The position numbers and the translations under genes were made by a program. 20,669 bases of DNA from Flavobacteriales bacterium UBA7325 (lineage in GTDB: Bacteria > Bacteroidota > Bacteroidia > Flavobacteriales_D > Crocinitomicaceae): positions 1-20,669 of the forward strand of contig DKPV01000098.1 in assembly GCA_002471375.1 (NCBI GenBank), read 5' to 3'. Of the stretch, positions 8,048 through 15,032 are shown one piece after another. The notes under the pieces were generated by a model. It was given only the letters and a program-made list of their open reading frames with translations. It had not been told where the DNA came from and did no database searches. Positions within the stretch are counted from its first letter, which is position 1, and every line of letters begins with the position of its first letter.

Positions 8048-8635
8048 ATGTTGCTAAGACGAATCATATATTTTTTAAAAGTACTTCTATTTATTCCATG
8101 GTACCTGTTGTCGTTCACGATGGCTGTCTTAGATTTACTGTTTTTCGGAGAACTATTGACAGCTATGATCCTACTTACTTCGGGGAATGCGAGACGGTTT
8201 TCTTCAGACGAATTTGAAGTAATGAAGTCTCAATCGAATGATTATATGTATTTAAAGAGTGTTAGAATAATCGAGAATTCTTGGCTATCAAAGATGGGAG
8301 CGAGATTGGGAAAAAGAAAACAATTAGGATTAGGTGTCGGAGGCACCATTCATTTCTCACGCGAGATTGATAGTGAAAACAGAAGAGATTTAGCTTGGCT
8401 TGTTCATGAGACAGCGCACACGCTTCAGTGTAAATACAGAGGATTAATCTATATTCCGGAAGCATTGATAGCCCAGAGGTATTCAGGGTGCTCCTTTGGA
8501 GGAAAAGAAACTATTATATCCGCGGACAAAATCCGGCGATTTAACCCAGAGCAACAGGCCGAAATATTCACAGCCTTGACACTCTCCAAAGTTGAGAGTG
8601 AATTACGTCAAGAAATTATAGATGGTAATTGGTGA
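8048..8635 (+). CDS. Membrane-anchored HExxH zincin-like protein
   Basis: Unnamed protein of 195 residues from ATG 8048 (a TTG at 8039 in the same frame would add three residues). One or two hydrophobic helices (about 7-45) anchor it in the membrane. A soluble domain follows, with the metallopeptidase motif HETAH (H120, E121, H124) in WLVHETAHTLQ. About 40 residues on, FNPEQQAEIF (E168 or E172) could give the third zinc ligand. The order HExxH, an IYIPEALIAQ segment, then NxEQQA resembles a zincin-like family seen in Bacteroidota, related in layout to DUF4157-type domains. Peptidase activity is an inference: these domains often occur in proteins of unknown substrate. The stop is immediately adjacent to the stop of the opposing small gene. 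Confidence 0.75.
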   Translation: MLLRRIIYFLKVLLFIPWYLLSFTMAVLDLLFFGELLTAMILLTSGNARRFSSDEFEVMKSQSNDYMYLKSVRIIENSWLSKMGARLGKRKQLGLGVGGTIHFSREIDSENRRDLAWLVHETAHTLQCKYRGLIYIPEALIAQRYSGCSFGGKETIISADKIRRFNPEQQAEIFTALTLSKVESELRQEIIDGNW

Positions 8636-8845
8636 TTAACCAGCAAAGTTACGGTGGGCAGACTTTGCACATCTTCTTTTTCGCTTTCTGTTAGCGCGCT
8701 TATTACGACGAGCTTTCTTTCCTTTACCCTTGTCACTTGCAATACTAGCCTCAATTTGAGTAGATTCTGAGCTTGTGAGAGTAGCTTCATTTGCCATTCC
8801 AAGTGTTGAAATAGTCAATAAGAGAGCTGTCAATAATAACTTCAT
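8636..8845 (-). CDS. Small exported basic protein
   Basis: Unrecognised protein of 69 residues, starting at the ATG at 8845 (an earlier ATG at 8878 would put 11 polar residues before the signal peptide). Residues 1-18 form a clean signal peptide (KLLLTALLLTISTLGMA). A short acidic/Ser-Thr stretch follows, then from about 38 to 60 a strongly basic Lys/Arg-rich tail with one cysteine (RKRKRRC) ending in AHRNFAG. The charge pattern suggests binding to nucleic acid, LPS or an acidic surface after export, but that is inference. It lies downstream of the GNAT gene on the same strand with an 80-base gap and meets the zincin gene end to end. Confidence 0.65.
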   Translation of the reverse strand: MKLLLTALLLTISTLGMANEATLTSSESTQIEASIASDKGKGKKARRNKRANRKRKRRCAKSAHRNFAG

Positions 8846-8925
8846 AATGTTCTGGTTTTGTATTAAATACAACCGCAAAATTAGATGTTTATTGCGAGAG
8901 TAAAAAATTATTTCTGAGTCAGTTG

Positions 8926-9489
8926 CTAAAATGTATATCGATAGACCAAAACGGTCATTCCGAAGATAAAGTGTTCGCCATCCAAGATCATTGCATTTTT
9001 CTCAGCTACCTTAATTGATGGAGCATTATTTGGATGAATCATGGAGATTACGCTTTGTATCGGCATCGTCGATTTAGTATAGTCTCGAAAATGCTGAGCT
9101 AACTCCAGAGCATAGCCTTTCCTCCAATATTGTGGAATGAGAGAATAGGTGATTTCATATTCATAATTGTTTCCAAACTCACGTGGGATGATACCACCAA
9201 GTCCAATTAATTGTCCTGATGATTCTTCAATGACGGCGAGTTGTCCAAACTCACCCTCCATCATTCTCTCAATTTGTTTCTCTGCCCAATTAGTTGCTCG
9301 CGTTAACTTTGGGATGGATTGGTCCGCACCAAGAAAGCGATAATACGCATCGTCATCCTTGAAGAATGCTAACCAATCTTGTATGTCCTCATTCTTGATT
9401 GAACGAAAAAGCAGGCGATTGCTCGCCTGCCTGTAATAAGCCTTATCTGGTTTAATAGTGTGAACCCCAACGCTTTTTCTGATCAGCAT
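8926..9489 (-). CDS. GNAT family N-acetyltransferase (RimJ/RimL type)
   Basis: Protein of 187 residues with the fold of RimJ/RimL-like acetyltransferases. The first strand is NRLLFRSIKNEDIQDW (about 24-39), the central strands GQLAVIEESSGQLIGLGGI (about 82-100), and the acetyl-CoA loop region is YWRKGYALELAQ, a variant of the Q/RxxGxG/A motif; the C-terminal part has HPNNAPSIKVAEKNAM, typical of the family. Substrate unknown. The only upstream ATG (9489) lies 38 bases inside the 3' end of the 407-residue gene. Bases 9406-9430, within codons about 21-28 encoding the start of strand one, form a perfect terminator-like hairpin, so read-through from upstream should be limited. The start could be later only at the cost of the conserved strand. 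Confidence 0.85.
   Translation of the reverse strand: MLIRKSVGVHTIKPDKAYYRQASNRLLFRSIKNEDIQDWLAFFKDDDAYYRFLGADQSIPKLTRATNWAEKQIERMMEGEFGQLAVIEESSGQLIGLGGIIPREFGNNYEYEITYSLIPQYWRKGYALELAQHFRDYTKSTMPIQSVISMIHPNNAPSIKVAEKNAMILDGEHFIFGMTVLVYRYTF
9406..9430 (-). terminator. Intrinsic terminator inside the GNAT coding region
   Basis: On the minus strand the sequence reads GCAGGCGA, GCAA, TCGCCTGC, TTTTT: a perfect 8-bp GC-rich stem (9411-9418 with 9423-9430), a GNRA tetraloop and five T. It lies 21 bases beyond the TAA/TAG-type stop of the 407-residue gene, exactly where an intrinsic terminator is expected, but also inside the first 30 codons of the GNAT gene. Confidence 0.8.
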
Positions 9490-10675
9490 AAAAGTTTTTC
9501 ATGCTATTAGCATGTCGCTTGAATTTACCCCCACCACCGATTGCTAGTGTTGTATTCAATTCAGAATTTGCAAAGTCAGCTTTCCATAGCATAAGTTCAG
9601 CCATGTTCACCTGAATCATCTGCGTAATCTTATCATTGATTCTTGCTTTATTATCAAATGTGTTACTTTCTATCATGATTTCCGCCCATTCAGCAAGAGC
9701 CTCATCAATCTTATCAATAGCACTTCCTCTGTCTCTATCTGCAGCCACTAATTGAAACGCGGTTACAGACGTCACATATGCTTTGCTCACGTCAGAATAA
9801 TCGTAGTTCTTGAATTTCTTCACTGAATAGAATTCTGTGGTGCGTGATTTACTCATGTATCCAACTTGGTTGTTCAAGTATGTGTTCGTTTCCGCCACAG
9901 CCTGTTGTCGAGCCGCCAATTCTAAATTGTTTCTATAGGCATCCTCGTTAGTTAGCATATACAATTGGAAATCATATTTACTGCTATACTCACCGATTTT
10001 ATAAGTTTTTGTTCCTTCAACAATACGCAGATACATTACTTTACCCTGTGTTGGACTTTCTACAGTAAGTTCAATAGGCATTTTATAACTAGCGGTGTAA
10101 GTATACTTGGTCGAAGTTCCAGTACCCTTCTTAGATTCTTTGATAACAATATTTTGTATCGGCAGTAGGTTAATAGTTGCTACAAAACCTCCCATTCCCT
10201 TAGTATATCCTTGAATGTCGATTGCGTTAATCACGTTATTATCTTCATAAGGCGTATGTAATCTTGGTGCTTCCAATGATGGGAATGACGGAAAAGGAGC
10301 ATATGCCGCTCGAATTGGTTGTGGCAATGCTAGTCCATTTACTTGTGTCAACCCTGAATTGACGTCTTTTTCCCACTTAGCCATAGCCGTAAGATAGATT
10401 GCATCGACAGAATCTTTTGACCTGTTGTAATCTCTCATTGCATTTTCAAATTGACTCATGGCCAATTCTTTACTTGCTTCATGTAAAGCTAGGCTGTCCG
10501 CGTTTGCCTTTAAATATCCATGTTCAACCTTAACGTCGTAATTTGTAAAGGCGGCATCGATCTTATAATACGGGAGTTGGGTGTAACCGAAGGAAATCTT
10601 GTTGTCACTAATGTTCTGACTAAAGGCAAGCCCATAGAATCCGATTAGTGTTAGCGATAGTAGTGTTTTTTTCAT
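9452..10675 (-). CDS. Exported protein of unknown function (407 residues)
   Basis: I do not recognise a named family. Residues 1-20 are a signal peptide ending AFSQ, a cleavage style common in this phylum. About residues 55-90 are helical and charged (SKELAMSQFENAMRDYNRSKDSVDAIYL), followed by a Pro-rich stretch (PFPSFPSLEAPRLHTP, about 128-143), a central beta-rich domain (about 155-245), a helical Ala/Asp/Glu-rich segment (about 255-375) and a glycine run (GGGGK) near residue 388. There is no C-terminal sorting domain and no lipobox, so a periplasmic location is likely. The gene is transcribed away from the cyanophycinase-like gene, with a 185-base shared upstream region, and ends in a strong terminator that lies in the GNAT gene. 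Confidence 0.8.
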   Translation of the reverse strand: MKKTLLSLTLIGFYGLAFSQNISDNKISFGYTQLPYYKIDAAFTNYDVKVEHGYLKANADSLALHEASKELAMSQFENAMRDYNRSKDSVDAIYLTAMAKWEKDVNSGLTQVNGLALPQPIRAAYAPFPSFPSLEAPRLHTPYEDNNVINAIDIQGYTKGMGGFVATINLLPIQNIVIKESKKGTGTSTKYTYTASYKMPIELTVESPTQGKVMYLRIVEGTKTYKIGEYSSKYDFQLYMLTNEDAYRNNLELAARQQAVAETNTYLNNQVGYMSKSRTTEFYSVKKFKNYDYSDVSKAYVTSVTAFQLVAADRDRGSAIDKIDEALAEWAEIMIESNTFDNKARINDKITQMIQVNMAELMLWKADFANSELNTTLAIGGGGKFKRHANSMKNFYADQKKRWGSHY

Positions 10676-10860
10676 GACTTTGTTTTTGTTGGCGTTTTTG
10701 GTTTAGCTTGCAAAGCTTGTTTTCATTTGTAAGTTCCTGTTTTCAAAAGGAATGCCAAAAAGCAGCAGTTAACGTAAAAATAACAAATCATTTCCTGTTT
10801 TACTATTACAATCATTGCGCTAATTGACTTATTTTAGTGGGATTACAATCAAATTGAACT

Positions 10861-12153
10861 ATGAGTAAAACATCGATCCTACTTGCAGTATTGTTAGTAA
10901 ACTTTGCTGCGTTAAGTCAGCCCTATACAACCTATTTTACAGGAAGTTCAATGGATGTTATAGCTTCGCCGGAAGGCGGTGTTTGCCTCATGGGCGGCGC
11001 AACTGAGGATGACGAAGCCATGAAGTGGTTTTTGAATCGAGCAGATGGTGGAGATGTGCTGGTTCTTCGTACGAGTGGATCAGATGGGTATAACGATTAC
11101 ATGTACAGCCAGCTCGGAATCACACTTAATTCGGTAGAAACGATCGTATTTAACGGAACATTTGCGGTAAATGATGCCTATATCCATCAAAAGATAAAGC
11201 AAGCTGAAGCAATTTGGTTTGCAGGAGGGGATCAATGGAACTACATATCATTTTGGCGAGATTCGCCCATCGATAGTTTGATTAATAAAGGTATTGAAAA
11301 CCGAGATGTTGTTGTCGGAGGGATAAGCGCGGGAATGGCCATATTAGGGAATCCATATTTTTCCGCACAGAATGGAACCGTGATTTCAGGAACCGCTCTT
11401 TCGAACCCGTACGATAGTGACGTGACTGTTGATAACACACCGTTTCTCGATGCGCCCTTTATGGAAAATGTTATTACGGATACGCATTACGATGATCCCG
11501 ACAGAAAAGGACGACACATGGTTTTTCTTGCAAGAATGGTTAAGGATAATGGTTTAATAGCAAAAGGAATTGCATGCGATGAGTACACTGCGGTATGCAT
11601 TGATGAAAATGGACTGGCTCGAATTTATGGTGAATTTCCTTCAAGTAATGATAATGCATACTTCCTCCAAGTGAATTGTGAGCTTGCAGATCCAACTCCA
11701 GAGAATTGTCAATCAGGATTGGCGTTAGATTGGAATCATGGTGGTGCAGCAGTGAAGGTATATGCGGTCAAGGGAAACCAAACGGGACAAAACACATTTG
11801 ATCTTAGCGATTGGCAGACAGGAAATGGTGGCCTTTGGAAACATTGGTATATCGACAATGGAGTGTTGCAAGAAATAAATGGCAGTGCGCCCTCGTGCAG
11901 TGTGTCATTGGATGAAGATGAAGATGAAAAGTTTTTAGTATTCCCTAATCCTGGAAGGGATATCATCAACATAAGTTTCACAAATTTAGAGCCGCATATC
12001 ATTGAAATTTATTCCGCAGATGGAAGGCTTCAAATTTCAACAGAAGCGAAACAAAAAGAGATTACGATATCTACAGAGCGCCTGCATAAAGGAAGTTATA
12101 TTATCCGTGCAATAAGTGAGCAAGGTAATCAGTCGGTGAGCTGGGTGAAATAG
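10861..12153 (+). CDS. Secreted cyanophycinase-like S51 peptidase with T9SS sorting domain
   Basis: Protein of 430 residues: signal peptide 1-19, a peptidase S51/cyanophycinase-like domain (about 36-260) and a C-terminal type A sorting domain (about 355-430, starting FLVFPNPGRD and ending with strand-rich YIIRAISEQGNQSVSWVK). In the catalytic domain, GGDQ at 122-125 and the nucleophile elbow GGISAGMA with Ser156 are clear, and DTHYDDPDRKGRH (207-219) fits the cyanophycinase DTHF region. Cyanophycinases cleave beta-Asp-Arg dipeptides from cyanophycin; secreted members may act on external polymer or other beta-aspartyl or C-terminal dipeptide bonds. Export is expected through the Sec pathway, then across the outer membrane by the type IX system. 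Only a stretch of about 80 residues (265-345), with four cysteines, is unassigned. Confidence 0.88.
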   Translation: MSKTSILLAVLLVNFAALSQPYTTYFTGSSMDVIASPEGGVCLMGGATEDDEAMKWFLNRADGGDVLVLRTSGSDGYNDYMYSQLGITLNSVETIVFNGTFAVNDAYIHQKIKQAEAIWFAGGDQWNYISFWRDSPIDSLINKGIENRDVVVGGISAGMAILGNPYFSAQNGTVISGTALSNPYDSDVTVDNTPFLDAPFMENVITDTHYDDPDRKGRHMVFLARMVKDNGLIAKGIACDEYTAVCIDENGLARIYGEFPSSNDNAYFLQVNCELADPTPENCQSGLALDWNHGGAAVKVYAVKGNQTGQNTFDLSDWQTGNGGLWKHWYIDNGVLQEINGSAPSCSVSLDEDEDEKFLVFPNPGRDIINISFTNLEPHIIEIYSADGRLQISTEAKQKEITISTERLHKGSYIIRAISEQGNQSVSWVK

Positions 12154-12165
12154 ATTCTACGGGCC

Positions 12166-13287
12166 TTATTCACCTTGGTCCAAAAGCTCTGTCGAATCTT
12201 CTAACTCATTAGTAACCGGTTGTTCTGCTAGCTTATCTTCTTCCATACGCTTAATCTTTTCCTTTATGCTAAGGTCGAGCATGGTTCCCATAAAAATGGA
12301 GATCAGTACATATCCACCAAAGAAGTAGAGGCCGAAGAGCGCTTTTGCGTCCATCTGAACACCGGGACTCATATTTGAAAAGCTAAGGTATGCTAGAAAA
12401 GCACCAATCACGAATACATCTGCCATACTCCATTTAGCTATATAGCCAAGAACTTTCCTCAAGCGTTTGGCCCTTGTGATTGGGAAAATCAGTATAAATA
12501 GCGTGAAGATTAATTTTGTTAGGGGTACAATAACACTAAAGGTTCCGATGGCAATAGCTACTGGCTTGTTGTTGATCCATAGCAGTGCAATCACATCCAT
12601 AATTCCTTTATTCTGATAATAAAAATAGGTTCTGCCACGGAAAACTACATCGGTACCGAACGGTTCATCGGCATTTTCCATCATGAACTCGGCAATGCTT
12701 CCCATACCATCTTTAGCACTATCAGCGATGGTCTCACCGAAGAAAGGAATGATTTCGATGTATTGAGAAAGCTCACTTGCTTCTTCTATTTTTTCCACTG
12801 CATCCATGTAGTATGGAATGTCTTTAGGTTTCAAGTATACCTGGAATTTCATGTCTTCTTCGAATGCCCCCATTTCAAGAATTGGGTTCATAATACCTTG
12901 ACCAAGCATCGCTATCCCAACTGTCGCTAATCCAAGTGTAACGCCAAAGTATATCCGTTTTCTTGCATAAAGCGTGACGACAATAGCGAAATATGCTAAG
13001 CATGCAAACAGTAAGTAATGGCCATTCGAAACAGCTGCGTTGTAGTGTTCTTCCGACTTCTCAAGAACAGCGTCATACTCGACTTTCTTTTCTTGCCACG
13101 CTTCTTCACTAAAAACCCAATCTCGGAAAGAGAGAAGTCTATCTTTGAAATTCAGGATTTCCGAAATCTTCTCCTTTTCAACTTTGAATTCGTGCGAATG
13201 TTCCATCGATTGACTGATGAAACAGAACGCAACAACTAAAAATACGGCTGATAGTATAAGACCTGGGACGCTATATAACTTTTTCAT
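12166..13287 (-). CDS. PqiA-family (paraquat-inducible protein A) membrane protein
   Basis: Integral membrane protein of 373 residues. Hydrophobic segments lie at about 8-25, 90-108, 113-133, 243-270, 288-307 and 313-335. The C-terminal half matches PqiA: IVPLTKLIFTLFILIFP, then KWSMADVFVIGAFLAYLSF, the Lys-Trp-Ser-Met-x-Asp-Val-Phe signature. PqiA proteins work with MCE-type proteins in lipid movement across the envelope; no MCE gene is in the window. Two parts are unusual for the family: a charged coiled-coil-like loop after the first helix (about 28-85) and a soluble insert of about 100 residues between helices 3 and 4 (about 140-240). The C-terminal tail is acidic. It converges with the cyanophycinase-like gene (12 bases between stops). 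Confidence 0.8.
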   Translation of the reverse strand: MKKLYSVPGLILSAVFLVVAFCFISQSMEHSHEFKVEKEKISEILNFKDRLLSFRDWVFSEEAWQEKKVEYDAVLEKSEEHYNAAVSNGHYLLFACLAYFAIVVTLYARKRIYFGVTLGLATVGIAMLGQGIMNPILEMGAFEEDMKFQVYLKPKDIPYYMDAVEKIEEASELSQYIEIIPFFGETIADSAKDGMGSIAEFMMENADEPFGTDVVFRGRTYFYYQNKGIMDVIALLWINNKPVAIAIGTFSVIVPLTKLIFTLFILIFPITRAKRLRKVLGYIAKWSMADVFVIGAFLAYLSFSNMSPGVQMDAKALFGLYFFGGYVLISIFMGTMLDLSIKEKIKRMEEDKLAEQPVTNELEDSTELLDQGE

Positions 13288-13422
13288 ATTGAATATGGTT
13301 GAAGGCTAAATTAACTAAATCTGCTTACCTCCGACGTAGCTTTGCATTCTTTAACGGATCATTTTCAGGAGATGATTTCACCTCGGTTGTAACAAATCTG
13401 ATCTTGAGCTTGTTCCTCTAAC

Positions 13423-14295
13423 ATGAAAATAGCACTGATACTTATAGTTTTTAGCACTTCATTTGGAGTGAAGGCGCAACAAGATTTTGTTTCATCAGCA
13501 TTTTGGAACAATTATGCACACGTTAACCCCGCTATGAGTTCATTAGAATTTAGAAGGCATGCATCGTTTATGTACAGGCGAGATCAGTTTGGGTCCTTGT
13601 ATAGTGCGGACAGAATCATGGCGAATGCCAACATTTTATTAGCCGAGAAGCATGGTGTTGGAGTTGTATATGATTTGAGTACCTATTCACTTTTAAAAAG
13701 TAGTTCTGCAAAGTTGAATTACAACTACCGATTAAATTTTAGCGAAGATCGAGGGCTAAGTTTTGGTGCAAGTTTAGGTGTAACCACAAACAAATTACCT
13801 GATGATTATGGGGACACGTATTTACCATCAGATACAAGTATCCAACTAGTTATTAAAGGGGTGTATTTTACGCCATCGGTCGGTCTTGGATATAATTCTC
13901 GAAACTTTATGCTCGGTTTTGGTATTACCAACATCGCGGAGGGTGAAATCTCCAATTTAAGGGAAGATGAAGTCAATATAAGTCCAGTACGGAATTATTA
14001 TTTGAATGGACATTACAAAATCAACCTGGGTTCTAAAAAGAACTTGGAAATTCGTCCTCAATTTTTGGTTCGAACGGACCTATCGTTTACCTCGATCGAT
14101 TTGAATGCACTTGTAACCTACAAAAAGCGTTATTGGGCTGGGATTACCTATCGAAATAGAGACGCTTTTGCGTTCATGTTGGGATGGGATATAAAGAAAA
14201 AAATTAGAGTTGGATATTCATTTGACTGGATTCAAAGCAAACTGACTACGGCAAAATCTTCAGCGCACGAGTTAGGAATAGGAATTTTTCTGTAG
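13423..14295 (+). CDS. PorP/SprF-family type IX secretion membrane protein
   Basis: Outer-membrane beta-barrel protein of 290 residues, PorP/SprF family. Signal peptide at 1-18, then QQDFVSSAFWNNYAHVNPAMS, the NPA(M/A/Y) motif near the mature N-terminus that marks this family. The rest is alternating polar and hydrophobic strands ending SSAHELGIGIFL with the terminal aromatic/hydrophobic residue of barrel proteins. SprF-like proteins help export or anchor particular T9SS substrates such as gliding adhesins, and are often next to their partner gene. Here no large adhesin gene is adjacent; the nearest sorting-domain proteins are those at 10861 and 16978. It is a single gene with its own 135-base upstream region. 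Confidence 0.9.
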   Translation: MKIALILIVFSTSFGVKAQQDFVSSAFWNNYAHVNPAMSSLEFRRHASFMYRRDQFGSLYSADRIMANANILLAEKHGVGVVYDLSTYSLLKSSSAKLNYNYRLNFSEDRGLSFGASLGVTTNKLPDDYGDTYLPSDTSIQLVIKGVYFTPSVGLGYNSRNFMLGFGITNIAEGEISNLREDEVNISPVRNYYLNGHYKINLGSKKNLEIRPQFLVRTDLSFTSIDLNALVTYKKRYWAGITYRNRDAFAFMLGWDIKKKIRVGYSFDWIQSKLTTAKSSAHELGIGIFL

Positions 14296-14305
14296 TCGGT
14301 AATAT

Positions 14306-14737
14306 CTACTCGCCAATATCTTCGTTCCAGAGTTCGGGCTTGTCCGCGATGAAGTTCTCCATCATTGAGATGCACTCTGCGTTGTTCAGGTCGATCACTT
14401 CAACCCCATGACTTTCCATGAACTTTCCAGCTCCAGGAAAGGTCTTAGATTCCCCTACAATCACTTTTGGAATATTGAATTGTACAATTGTTCCAGCGCA
14501 CATGTAACAAGGCATAAGGGTTGAGTAGATGACAGTATCTCGATACGAGCCAATTCGACCAGCGTTGTTTAGACAATCCATTTCACCATGGAGAATAGGA
14601 TTTTGTTCTTGAACCCGTTTATTTCTGCCGCTAGCAATAAGCTCACCGTTTTTAACGAGAGCAGAACCAATCGGAATTCCCCCTTCGGCAAGTCCACTTT
14701 TTGCTTCTTCTATTGCTATGCGCATAAATTTATCCAT
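14306..14737 (-). CDS. Cytosine deaminase, yeast Fcy1-like
   Basis: Zinc-dependent deaminase of the CDA superfamily, 143 residues from the ATG at 14737 (an ATG at 14776 would add a poorly matching 13-residue extension). Zinc and catalytic residues are H50 and E52 in LHGEMD and C77/C80 in MPCYMC. The whole length, and especially the C-terminus PELWNEDIGE, closely resembles yeast cytosine deaminase, whose Trp152 and Asp155 contact the base; W137 and D140 are the equivalents here. It should convert cytosine to uracil for salvage in the cytosol. Guanine or tRNA adenosine deamination is less likely because of that C-terminus. It is divergent from an aldehyde dehydrogenase gene across an unusual upstream region. 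Confidence 0.85.
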   Translation of the reverse strand: MDKFMRIAIEEAKSGLAEGGIPIGSALVKNGELIASGRNKRVQEQNPILHGEMDCLNNAGRIGSYRDTVIYSTLMPCYMCAGTIVQFNIPKVIVGESKTFPGAGKFMESHGVEVIDLNNAECISMMENFIADKPELWNEDIGE

Positions 14738-14855
14738 AATCATATTCGCTAAAGTGATGGGCGCTAGTACCCACAATGATGAGTTACCAAATTAGCAATT
14801 TTATTAAATGCTCTGGGAATGATGTCTATCAAAGTTGTAAATGGTTGAGGACGAA

Positions 14856-14895
14856 TTAGTGTAGAGAATATTACGTATTTTTAGTCTTACACTAA
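14856..14895. promoter_or_regulatory. Nested inverted repeat, candidate operator
   Basis: The arms TTAGTGTA (14856-14863) and TACACTAA (14888-14895) are perfect 8-bp complements with their centres 32 bases apart. A second palindrome, TACGTA (14872-14877), lies within one base of the common centre. It is in the divergent region between the cytosine deaminase (start 14737) and the aldehyde dehydrogenase (start 15033). The symmetry suits a dimeric regulator; no regulator gene is adjacent. Confidence 0.4.
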
Positions 14896-14943
14896 ATCAC
14901 GAAAAATAAAGTCGGTTTTTATATTAGGAGGAGGCCTGATTCT

Positions 14944-15026
14944 ATGGTGATATTGGTAAAGTGGAGGCTTGAATGATTAACTTTACCTATCAGCGCTTTC
15001 GCACAACTGGAAAGCGCGTTAATTAG
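14944..15026 (+). promoter_or_regulatory. Two tiny leader ORFs and a hairpin upstream of the aldehyde dehydrogenase
   Basis: ORF A (14944-14976) encodes 10 residues and is preceded by AGGAGGAGG. ORF B (14973-15026) encodes 17 residues, overlaps ORF A by ATGA and has GGAGG seven bases upstream. It ends at TAG six bases before the aldehyde dehydrogenase ATG. Within ORF B, GCGCTTTC (14993-15000) and GAAAGCGC (15010-15017) form a perfect 8-bp stem with a 9-base loop. SD-like motifs of this strength are rare in this phylum. The layout would fit a translation-controlled leader, but that is inference. Confidence 0.35.
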
Positions 15027-15032
15027 TTGAGA

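Noticed and set aside
10705..10717. Hairpin AGCTT/AAGCT in the leader of the 407-residue gene
   Set aside because: Only 5 bp with a 3-base loop and no conserved neighbour; expected by chance in AT-rich DNA.
10676..10860. Possible Bacteroidota promoters (TTTG/TAnnTTTG type) in the divergent region
   Set aside because: The best match has the wrong -7 bases (GCTTTTTG for TAnnTTTG). I found no box good enough to list.
14738..14776. Longer start for the cytosine deaminase at ATG 14776
   Set aside because: The added 13 residues do not fit the family N-terminus, whereas MDKFMRIAIEEA from 14737 aligns with it.
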